Below are positions 26,456 through 34,254 of a stretch of 64,000 bases of DNA, in pieces. Within the stretch, counting starts at the first letter, position 1, and the number at the start of each line of letters is the position of its first letter. The notes below the pieces were generated by a model. That model ran no database searches and was not told the DNA's origin. It saw only the letters and a program-made list of their open reading frames with translations. The position numbers were made by a program, and so were the translations under genes. This DNA comes from Haloarcula mannanilytica (GTDB lineage: Archaea; Halobacteriota; Halobacteria; Halobacteriales; Haloarculaceae). The stretch covers positions 600,866-664,865 of the forward strand of contig NZ_BIXZ01000002.1 in assembly GCF_005406125.1 (NCBI RefSeq), in the 5' to 3' direction.

Positions 26456-28129
26456 ATGACAGACCACGGACGTGCGAAACCATCGGACGAGCTTCGACAG
26501 ATGGCAGCGCGGCGACCGCACCTGCGGGACCACCTGAAGAAGTTCAAGCAGATCACCGGTGAGTTCCCGATGCTCATCGACGAGGCCGACGACGAGTACG
26601 AGACGAACCGGCCGAACGTGCTCTACCCCGTGGGCGGCCCCATCTTCTGTCATATCTACGGCGACGTGGGCCAGGACATGAAGTACTACGCTATCGAGCC
26701 GGAACTCGATGAGGACGAGCGGGCCGTCTTCGGGAAGGTCCGGAACCGCCTGCTCCAGCGCAGCGTCAACAAGCCCGCGCCCGAAAACGAGGCCCAGTTC
26801 GACGACCGCATCGAGGAACTCCTACAGGAGACCACCAAAGTCCGGGACGAGGACAGCGACAGCGGCGTTCTCACGCGGCTCTCGAACCTGACCGACGTGA
26901 GCAGCGTCGAGGTTACACAGGAGACCTACGAGAACATCCTCTACCGGCTGAACCGCGATATCGTCGGCCTCGGCCCGCTCGAACCGGTCATGCGCGACCC
27001 GGCCAACGAGGACATCCACGTTATCGGCCGCAGCGAGTGCCACGTCGACCACGGGGTCTACGGCATGCTCGAAACCACTGTCGAGTGGCAGAGTGAGGAG
27101 GCCTTCGACCAGTGGCTCCGCAACATGGGTGAACGGATGGGTGACCCCGTCTCCGACTCGGACCCCATCGTCGACTCGACGCTGCCTGACGGGTCGCGTC
27201 TGAACCTCATCTACTCCGACGACGTGAGCCTCAAAGGCCCCTCGCTCACCATCCGTCAGGGCGACGAGGTCCCACTCTCCATCTTCCAGATTACCAAGTG
27301 GATGACGCTGTCGCCGCAACTGGCGGCGTATCTCTGGCTCTGTCTGGAGAACGAGCAGACGGTGTTCGTCGTCGGAGAGACGGCGTCCGGGAAGACGACG
27401 ACGCTAAACGCCATCACCTCGTTCATCCCCGACGACGCGAAGATCTACACCGCGGAGGACACCGCCGAGGTGCTGCCCCCGCACAACACCTGGCAGCAGC
27501 TGCTCACCCGTGAGGGCGAAGACGAGGGGACCAGCATCGACATGTTCGACCTCGTCGCCGCCGCGCTGCGTTCCCGCCCGGACTACATCATCGTGGGGGA
27601 GGTTCGTGGCGAGGAGGGGCGGATGGCGTTCCAGGCCGCCCAGACTGGCCACCCTGTCATGTTGACCTTCCACGCGAGCGACATCGTCTCGATGATTCAG
27701 CGCTTTACGGGCGAACCGATCAACGTCCCCGAGACGTTCATGGACGTGGCCGACGTGGCGCTGTTCCAGAACCGCGTCAAACAGGGCGATCAGGTCCTGC
27801 GCCGCGTGACCAGCGTTCAGGAAATCGAGGGGTACTCGAAGGAGATGGACGGTGTCGTCACCCGGCAGGTGTTCAACTGGGACCCCGTCGAGGACGAGAT
27901 CATCTTCCAAGGGATGAACAACTCCTTCGTCCTCGAAGAGCAGATCGCGACGCTGCTGGGGTACGAGGACACGCGTGACATCTACGACGACCTCGAGTTC
28001 CGCGCGAACCTCATCGAACGCGCCATTCAGGAGGGGATTCTCGGCTATCACGAGGTCAACGACTTCATCTCGGACTTCCAGCGCGACGGCGTCGAAGGGA
28101 TACCGTTCAACATGGCCAGACCGGACTAA
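26456..28129 (+). CDS. flaI: Archaellum motor ATPase FlaI (ArlI)
   Basis: A 557-residue type II/IV secretion ATPase. The N-terminal domain covers ~1-240. The ATPase core has Walker [10 protein letters not shown] at ~306-314, an Asp box near YTAEDTAEV, Walker [13 protein letters not shown] at ~378-389 and a His box (MLTFHASDI). It forms the hexameric motor that drives filament assembly and rotation. Its stop is 2 bp before flaJ. Confidence 0.97.
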   Translation: MTDHGRAKPSDELRQMAARRPHLRDHLKKFKQITGEFPMLIDEADDEYETNRPNVLYPVGGPIFCHIYGDVGQDMKYYAIEPELDEDERAVFGKVRNRLLQRSVNKPAPENEAQFDDRIEELLQETTKVRDEDSDSGVLTRLSNLTDVSSVEVTQETYENILYRLNRDIVGLGPLEPVMRDPANEDIHVIGRSECHVDHGVYGMLETTVEWQSEEAFDQWLRNMGERMGDPVSDSDPIVDSTLPDGSRLNLIYSDDVSLKGPSLTIRQGDEVPLSIFQITKWMTLSPQLAAYLWLCLENEQTVFVVGETASGKTTTLNAITSFIPDDAKIYTAEDTAEVLPPHNTWQQLLTREGEDEGTSIDMFDLVAAALRSRPDYIIVGEVRGEEGRMAFQAAQTGHPVMLTFHASDIVSMIQRFTGEPINVPETFMDVADVALFQNRVKQGDQVLRRVTSVQEIEGYSKEMDGVVTRQVFNWDPVEDEIIFQGMNNSFVLEEQIATLLGYEDTRDIYDDLEFRANLIERAIQEGILGYHEVNDFISDFQRDGVEGIPFNMARPD

Positions 28130-28131
28130 CG

Positions 28132-29880
28132 ATGGCACAGAGCGAAGCCGAGAGCGACCTCGACCTGACGATCACTGAGACGATACAGTCGCTCGTCGAA
28201 TCCTATCGCCAGATGCCGATCCCGCTGGAGCGGTATCTCTTCATCATCCTGCTGCCCGCCGTCGCCTTCTTCGTCATCTCGACGGTCGTCGCCCTGGTGT
28301 TGAACCAGCCCCTCGCGGTCCGGGCACCCATCCCGCTGCTTGGCTTCCTGGTGATGGCCTCGGCGATTTTCTACCCGAAGATCCTCCTGAGCCAGCGCAA
28401 GCGCGAACTCAACAACCGGTTTCATCTGCTCATCACGCACATGACCGTGCTGGCGACGACGAAGATCGACCGGATGGAGGTGTTTCGCACCCTCGCCGAG
28501 GAAGACGAGTACGGCGAACTCGCCATGGAGATGCACCGCATCGTCCAGCTGGTCGACACCTGGAACCTGAGCCTCGACGACGCCTGCCGCCGACGGGCCA
28601 AACAGGTTCCCAGTCGCGCCGTCTCTGACTTCTTCGACCGTCTCGCGTACACGCTCGGGGCCGGGCAGGGACTCGACGACTACCTCCTGACTGAACAGGA
28701 GCAGATCATCCAGCACTACTCGACGGTGTACAAGAGCTCACTCGACAGCCTGGAGGTCATGAAGGACCTCTACCTGTCGATGATTCTCTCGATGACGTTC
28801 GCGCTGGTGTTTGCCGTCGTGCTGCCGGTTCTGACCGGGACGAACCCGACGATGACCGTCAGCGCCGTCATCGTGATGTTCGTCTTCGTCCAGACCGGCT
28901 TCTATCTCGCTATCCGCTCGATGGCCCCATACGACCCGGTGTGGTTCCACCCGGTCGACTATCCGTCGCCGATTGAGTCCAAACTCAACAAATCGATGGC
29001 CGCCGGTGTCGGGCTATCGATGCTGCTCGTGTTCATCACGCTGGGTGGCATGCTCGGCATCTCACCGATTACGCTGAACGACCTCTTTTTCATGTTCGAC
29101 GAAGTGCCGCTGCCAATCTATGCCGCCGCGCCGATAACCCCGATGCTCATCCCCGGTATCGTCTTCCGGCAGGAGGAACAGCGTATCAAGAACCGCGACT
29201 CGGAGTTCCCGAACTTCATCCGCGCGCTCGGTGCGACCGAGGGCGCAAAGCAGTCGACGACCGGTGCGGTGCTTCGGACCCTCCGCAAAAAGGACTTCGG
29301 CGCGCTATCGCCAAACATCGACAACCTCTACAAGCGACTCAACATGCGTATCGAGCCGACGGCCGCCTGGCGCTTCTTCACTGCTGACTGCCGTTCCTAT
29401 CTCATCCAGACCTTCTCGGAGATGTACCTCATCGGCCGCGAGATGGGTGGGTCGCCAAAGCAACTGGGCGAACTCATCTCCGAGAACATGAACCAGGTGT
29501 TGCAGCTCCGCCAGAAGCGCAAACAGGCGACGACGACGCTTGTCGGTCTGCTGTACGGGATGACCGCCGCCTCGACCTTTGCCTTCTTTATCGGCCTGCA
29601 GGTCGTCAACATCCTCGCGGATATGTCGCTCAATCTGAGCACCGGCAGCCGGCTCGACGCCGCGTCGCTGATCAACACCAGCGTCTACAACATCCCGCTC
29701 ATCGAGTTCCTGCTCATCATTATCATCATGTTCGGCGCGATGCTGTCGTCGCTGATGATCCGGACCGTCGACGGCGGCCACAACGCCAACACCTACATGC
29801 ACTTCGTGATGCTGTCCTGGATCGGGGCGATTACCGGGACGTTTACGAAGTGGCTGGTGTCGCAGTTCCTGTCCATCTGA
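28132..29880 (+). CDS. flaJ: Archaellum membrane platform FlaJ (ArlJ)
   Basis: A 582-residue polytopic protein of the type II secretion F family. Membrane pairs lie at ~42-80, ~215-265 and ~288-350, and more at ~465-580. Two cytoplasmic helical domains lie between them (LLITHMTVLATTKIDRMEVF, and the FIRALGATEGAKQSTTGAVL region). It anchors FlaI and forms the exit platform for archaellin. It is the last gene of the flaCEFGHIJ operon. Confidence 0.96.
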   Translation: MAQSEAESDLDLTITETIQSLVESYRQMPIPLERYLFIILLPAVAFFVISTVVALVLNQPLAVRAPIPLLGFLVMASAIFYPKILLSQRKRELNNRFHLLITHMTVLATTKIDRMEVFRTLAEEDEYGELAMEMHRIVQLVDTWNLSLDDACRRRAKQVPSRAVSDFFDRLAYTLGAGQGLDDYLLTEQEQIIQHYSTVYKSSLDSLEVMKDLYLSMILSMTFALVFAVVLPVLTGTNPTMTVSAVIVMFVFVQTGFYLAIRSMAPYDPVWFHPVDYPSPIESKLNKSMAAGVGLSMLLVFITLGGMLGISPITLNDLFFMFDEVPLPIYAAAPITPMLIPGIVFRQEEQRIKNRDSEFPNFIRALGATEGAKQSTTGAVLRTLRKKDFGALSPNIDNLYKRLNMRIEPTAAWRFFTADCRSYLIQTFSEMYLIGREMGGSPKQLGELISENMNQVLQLRQKRKQATTTLVGLLYGMTAASTFAFFIGLQVVNILADMSLNLSTGSRLDAASLINTSVYNIPLIEFLLIIIIMFGAMLSSLMIRTVDGGHNANTYMHFVMLSWIGAITGTFTKWLVSQFLSI

Positions 29881-30147
29881 GTAGTACCTTTTTACGTCAC
29901 CCCCTTCCTCGCGCGCTCTCTGAGCGCGCTGCTGGGAGCGGGTTCGCAAAAATCTACACTAAAAACGACCTCCGAGTCGCGGCCTGTGGCCGCGCTCGGA
30001 GTGAAACCGCTCGCTCCGCTCGCGGTACATCCGCGGTTCAGCTCTGTGCAGACCTGCCCTTCCCCGGGTCGCGCCACGCAGGGCGCTCCCGGCCCACGGC
30101 ACCGCGACAGCGACTCTCCGCAAGACGCCGCCGCAGTTCCGCGACAG
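29881..30147. other. Intergenic region with hairpins after flaJ
   Basis: This 267-bp gap between convergent genes holds no credible gene. It has CTTTTTAC (29887-29894), a T-run that could end the fla operon. At 29971-30000 is a near-perfect hairpin with arms TCCGAGTCGCGGCC and GGCCGCGCTCGGA around TGT (13 pairs, one bulge). Further G+C palindromes follow (ACCGCTCGC...GCGGT, about 30005-30025). Confidence 0.5.
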
Positions 30148-31245
30148 CTACCCTTCGAACCCGTCTTCCCACCGGAACAGTCCGTTTCGCTGGATGACCT
30201 CGCCGTCGACTTCGAGGCGCGACCCCTCGCCCATCGTCGTGATGAGGTCCTCGTGGACGGCGCTGTCGTTGCCCGATTCGCCTTCGGGCAGGCAAGCGTC
30301 GTACGCGCGCCCGAGCGCGAGGTGAACTGTTCCGCCCATCTTCTCGTCGAAGAGGATGTTGTCGGTGACGCGGTCGACGCCGCGGTTCATCCCGATGCCG
30401 AGTTCGCCCAGTTGTCGGGACCCGCCGTCGGTCCCAATGATGTCGTCGATGACCGACTCGCCCTGCTCGGCCGACCAGTCGACGACGACGCCGTCCTTGA
30501 ACGTCATCTCGACGTTTTTGACCCGGCGACCCTGTATCGTCATCGGCACGTCGAAAGTGACCACGCCGGCGGTGTCGTAGGGGGCAGTAAACACCTCTCC
30601 AGAGGGGAGATTGTGGGAGTCGTAGGCCACGCTAGCGGCGGAGTTGACGGCGATGCGGCCGTCGATGAACAGCGTGATGTCCGTGCCGTCGGCGACGATA
30701 CGGACTTTTTCGCCGTCGTCGAGTATCTCTTTCAGCCGGGCCTGTTCTTCTGCAAGTGCCTCCCAGTCACGCAGCGTCGCGTCGTAGACGAAATCCTTGT
30801 AGTCGGCGTAAGCCATCCCGGCCTGCTGGGCCATCGCCCGCGTCGGATGCTGGGTCGATACCCACTCCGTATCCAGGCGCGCCTCCCTGATTTCCTGTCG
30901 CGCCGTCGAGTACGCCTGCCGACGGTCGCTGTCCACGCCAGCCGTCTCCGTTGTATTCCTCGACCCTTTCAAGAACAGCACGCTGTCAGCCTGTTCGTAC
31001 AGCGCCAGTTCGTACTCGGGGTTCTCGGTGAACGACCCGTCATGGGCATTGAGGTAGGCCCGCGTGAGCTCGTCGGACTGGTACGTCGACAGCAGGTTCG
31101 CGCCGCGGTCGCCCAACTGCTCGGCCACGGCGACTGCCAACTCGTGGGCACCGTCCTCGACGGCCACGACCACGTCGTCGCCCGCTTCGATGCGAGCGCT
31201 CCAGTCGACAAGGGTCCGGGCGTGTTCGTGTATGCGGTCGTCCAT
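30148..31245 (-). CDS. M29 family aminopeptidase
   Basis: A 365-residue metallo-aminopeptidase of the thermophilic M29 family, removing N-terminal amino acids with two metal ions. Candidate ligands are the Glu in LPSGEVFTAPYD, the later Glu near FDEKMGGTVHLALGRAY with its His, and the HEDLI motif. The N-terminal domain begins MDDRIHEHARTLVDWSARIE. The ATG at 31245 starts the homologous part; a further upstream start would add 49 residues of unlikely sequence. Confidence 0.9.
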   Translation of the reverse strand: MDDRIHEHARTLVDWSARIEAGDDVVVAVEDGAHELAVAVAEQLGDRGANLLSTYQSDELTRAYLNAHDGSFTENPEYELALYEQADSVLFLKGSRNTTETAGVDSDRRQAYSTARQEIREARLDTEWVSTQHPTRAMAQQAGMAYADYKDFVYDATLRDWEALAEEQARLKEILDDGEKVRIVADGTDITLFIDGRIAVNSAASVAYDSHNLPSGEVFTAPYDTAGVVTFDVPMTIQGRRVKNVEMTFKDGVVVDWSAEQGESVIDDIIGTDGGSRQLGELGIGMNRGVDRVTDNILFDEKMGGTVHLALGRAYDACLPEGESGNDSAVHEDLITTMGEGSRLEVDGEVIQRNGLFRWEDGFEG

Positions 31246-31508
31246 ATTTCCACCAGGAGCGGGCGGGTCAAAACGGCGGTGATCGCCGGACAGCAGCGTC
31301 TGGATTGAGTGTATTCCGTGTATTTTTTGCGTCCCCGAATTGAATTTCCCGGTGCAGTACGGGACAGGACTCGTGGCAGTTACTCTCTCCACGCCCGCGA
31401 CAGCCGGTTGGCAACGGCACCATGACTGACGACGGCACGGCTGGTGTTCGTGCCACGTTTTTCTGACCGAACCGCAACCCCTACTTGTTCGCTCGGCGAG
31501 CCTCCGGT

Positions 31509-32408
31509 ATGGAACTCGGTGTTATCGGACTCGGGCGGATGGGCCGAATCGTCGTCGACCGCGTACTCGAAGCCGGCCACGAGGTCGTGGTCTTCGACAT
31601 CGACGAGGAGAGCGTCGCCGACGCGGCCGAAGCCGGCGCACAGCCGGCGTCGTCTATCGAGGATCTCGCGGAACAGCTCGGCTCGGAGAAACGTATCTGG
31701 CTGATGGTCCCCGCGGGGGACCCAGTTGACGCCGCGCTGGACGAACTGGCTCCGACACTCGACGACGAGGACATCGTGGTCGACGGCGGCAACTCCTTCT
31801 TCGAGGACTCGGTCCGACGCGCCGAGTCGACCGACGCGGCCTACCTTGACTGTGGGACCTCCGGCGGCCCCGCCGGTGCGGAACTTGGCTTTTCGCTGAT
31901 GGTCGGCGGCCCGGAGTGGGCCTACGACGAACTGGTCCCCGTCTTCGACGCTGTGGCGACGGGTCCCGACGGCCACGACCGGATGGGACCCGCGGGGTCG
32001 GGCCACTACGTCAAAATGGTCCACAACGGCGTCGAGTACGCGCTGATGCAGACCTACGGCGAAGGCTTCGAACTGCTGGCAAACGGCCGGTACGACCTCG
32101 ATCTGGAATCGGTCGCCAACACCTGGAACAACGGGGCCGTCATCCGCTCGTGGCTGCTGGAACTCTGCGAAGAGGCATTCCGCGAGGAGGGCAACGATCT
32201 CGGGACCGTGGCCGACCGCGTTGAGGGCGGATCGACCGGAACCTGGACCGTACAGGAGGCGCTCGAACAGGAGGTGCCGGTGCCGCTCATCTACCAGGCG
32301 CTGGCCGAGCGGTTCGGTTCGCGGGCCGACGACGGTCGCTTCTCGCGACGGCTCGCCAGCCGGCTCCGCTACGGCTTCGGTCGCCACGACGTGCCGCGGC
32401 GCGAGTAG
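31509..32408 (+). CDS. gnd: 6-phosphogluconate dehydrogenase, decarboxylating (short type)
   Basis: A 299-residue enzyme of the 6-phosphogluconate dehydrogenase/beta-hydroxyacid dehydrogenase family. It has the Rossmann motif VIGLGRMGRIV at residues ~4-14, the NADP-side DGGNSFFED (~96-104), the substrate loop CGTSGGPAGAELGFSLMVGG (~118-137) and the catalytic Lys/Asn in HYVKMVHNGVEY. It oxidises 6-phosphogluconate to ribulose 5-phosphate, the likely NADPH and pentose source of the cell. The start at 31509 gives the correct Rossmann N-terminus. Confidence 0.93.
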   Translation: MELGVIGLGRMGRIVVDRVLEAGHEVVVFDIDEESVADAAEAGAQPASSIEDLAEQLGSEKRIWLMVPAGDPVDAALDELAPTLDDEDIVVDGGNSFFEDSVRRAESTDAAYLDCGTSGGPAGAELGFSLMVGGPEWAYDELVPVFDAVATGPDGHDRMGPAGSGHYVKMVHNGVEYALMQTYGEGFELLANGRYDLDLESVANTWNNGAVIRSWLLELCEEAFREEGNDLGTVADRVEGGSTGTWTVQEALEQEVPVPLIYQALAERFGSRADDGRFSRRLASRLRYGFGRHDVPRRE

Positions 32409-32414
32409 GGTCTG

Positions 32415-32495
32415 ATACGGATTACTGTAGATTATTTCCGGAGTACGCCGACCCGGGGTCGGCGGACACCGGTAAATTGCTACAATAATCCGTAT
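32415..32495. repeat. 81-bp element with 16-bp terminal inverted repeats, copy 1
   Basis: The left arm ATACGGATTACTGTAG (32415-32430) pairs with the right arm CTACAATAATCCGTAT (32480-32495) at 15 of 16 positions. The interior contains CGCCGACCC-G-GGGTCGGCG, a perfect 9-bp palindrome, flanked by TTTCCGG and CCGGTAAA. The whole element can therefore fold into one long hairpin. It begins 7 bp after the gnd stop. A second copy of identical length is at 62782-62862. Confidence 0.85.
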
Positions 32496-32617
32496 GAATC
32501 ATCGCGGCTGGATTTTTGCGCTCCGTTCTGGACCGAGGGCTGCCCCGTCCAGCGGTGTCGGCGGCGTTCGAGCGCTGAAACAACAGCTAATTAAACCAGT
32601 AATCCAAAGCCGTCCAC

Positions 32618-33202
32618 ATGGTAGAACTCGTTGGACTCGCCGCCGGGGCCACGCTCACCCTGATAGTGGTCGCGCTCCACTACGCCAAAGGGACCGGTTG
32701 GGAGGCACCGGAAGACATCTCCCAGGAGGTCCTCGAGCAGCGGGCCGCGACAGTCCCCGAGACGGACTTTCCGGAGCCGTACAACCGCTCTATCGGTGGT
32801 GGCGGTGCCACAGCGATTCCGGCCGGCGAGGCCGAAGGCGAACTCGGCGAAGGCGAGGAGGCCGAGGAAGAGGACGAGGGCTTCGATCCCGACGATATCG
32901 CCGACGACGAGGTCGAGTACTACGAGATCGAATTCGCCAAGGAAGGCGAGACGATCGAGGTCGCAAACAACGAGCCGCTTCTCGACGCCGGCGAGGAGGA
33001 AGGCTGGGACCTCCCCTACGCCTGCCGTGAGGGCCAGTGTATCTCCTGTGCCGGCCACATCGAGGACGGCCCGGCCGAGGATTATATCCGCCACAGCAAC
33101 AACGACTCGCTGATGGACGACGACATGGAAGAGGGGTACTGCCTGACCTGTGTCGCCTATCCGACCAGCGATTTCACCCTCGAAACCGGCGAATCGCCCT
33201 GA
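32618..33202 (+). CDS. Membrane-anchored 2Fe-2S ferredoxin
   Basis: A 194-residue plant-type ferredoxin with an unusual N-terminus. Residues ~3-23 are a hydrophobic segment (VELVGLAAGATLTLIVVALH), followed by an acidic E/G-rich linker (~62-95) and the ferredoxin domain (~97-190). The cluster ligands are CREGQCISC plus the later C of GYCLTC. The sequence after the first three Cys (AGHIEDGPAEDYI) is typical of haloarchaeal ferredoxins. It is probably an electron carrier at the membrane. Partner enzymes are not encoded nearby. Confidence 0.9.
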   Translation: MVELVGLAAGATLTLIVVALHYAKGTGWEAPEDISQEVLEQRAATVPETDFPEPYNRSIGGGGATAIPAGEAEGELGEGEEAEEEDEGFDPDDIADDEVEYYEIEFAKEGETIEVANNEPLLDAGEEEGWDLPYACREGQCISCAGHIEDGPAEDYIRHSNNDSLMDDDMEEGYCLTCVAYPTSDFTLETGESP

Positions 33203-33250
33203 CGCTGGGTTCACAACCGTTAAGACGGGCTGTCTGATAGCGTATTTTGC

Positions 33251-33323
33251 GGGCGGCTAGTTCAGCGGACAGAACGCCTGGTTCCGGACCAGATGGTCGG
33301 GGGTTCAAATCCCTCGCCGCCCG
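33251..33323 (+). tRNA. tRNA-Arg (anticodon CCG)
   Basis: A 73-nt cloverleaf. The acceptor stem GGGCGGC pairs with GCCGCCC. The D arm is GTTC...GAAC, the anticodon loop TTCCGGA gives anticodon CCG, the T arm is GGGGG-TTCAAAT-CCCTC, and the discriminator is G. The anticodon stem CCTGG/CCAGA has one C-A mismatch at 27-43. CCA is not encoded. A TATA-like TTAAGA lies about 29 nt upstream. The 3' end is duplicated at 33420-33441. Confidence 0.93.
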
Positions 33324-33419
33324 CTATTCTGCGAGGAACGGACGTGACGTGTGAATAGCAGTATAAGAGCGGTTTGAACCCTGCCAGACGCGCACAACGG
33401 AGTGAGCACGTCTGGCTTC

Positions 33420-33441
33420 GGTTCAAATCCCTCGCCGCCCG
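33420..33441 (+). repeat. Duplicated 3' end of tRNA-Arg (possible att site)
   Basis: GGTTCAAATCCCTCGCCGCC followed by CG is an exact 22-bp copy of positions 33302-33323, the T arm and acceptor 3' strand of the tRNA. Integrases of archaeal viruses and plasmids commonly recombine at tRNA 3' ends, leaving such direct repeats. Only 96 bp separate the two copies. Confidence 0.75.
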
Positions 33442-34254
33442 TTATCTATTATCTGCGAAACCGCGGGTAGAAACTACACCAACCGATGAATAGCGATAGA
33501 ACGAGGTAGTATTCGGATCTATACACAAAGTCGGAAACAAGGAAACATACATCTCATGTCTGAATTCAATAACGGGTATTCTGATAACATCCTATGTCCA
33601 CTAAGACTATAATGAGGAAATAGGGATACAGATAACTGGTAATTCTGTCGTTTAGATTTAGTATGCAGGAACACGGAGATATACCGTTGCTAACCTTGTC
33701 CCAAATATAGAATCTAGAACTGAAATTTAACCTATATCAGAGTGAATTACAAGCATACGCCTGTAATCTACTGTACTAGATGGCCGTCAGAAGCATACTG
33801 TCGCAGAATAAAGTAGTTGAACAACCATCGGGTATTCTGCTACAAGTCCTTGAAATGACAAGCCTGTGTCTCCACTACGGTAGGGCTACTGACCGACTGT
33901 GTTTTCGGCGGTAGTGCATTTTGAACGCGCTGTCCAATGTCTATAGATACCACACTATCTGCGTGGTTCCGCTCCCCTGTGGCCCCATGTGAAAGGCATC
34001 ACGCAATAGTCGAACTGTGTGAATCCCACGAAGTGACCCATGATAGGCGCGCCACTGCTACTAGCTAGTATTCTTCAGACGACTGTTAAATCATTTCTCT
34101 GCGGAAGGCGGGTGTGGACTCAGCCGAGATAGCGACGTCCCGAAACTGGGTCAGTCAGTTTCGCTATCGAGACTGCTCCCACTTCTTCGGTGGTTCCGAA
34201 ATTACGTTCTCGACGCACTATTCAATGGTCACATCCTGTGGCGCTCTCGGTTCC
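33442..34254. other. Gene-free AT-rich stretch after the duplicated tRNA end
   Basis: About 810 bp with visibly lower GC than its neighbours and stops in all frames. It has no open frame worth calling. CGGGTATTCTG occurs twice (near 33572 and 33828), and CAGAATA/TATTCTG form an inverted pair around 33804-33838. It has the look of eroded mobile DNA, but no integrase or transposase remains recognisable. Confidence 0.6.
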
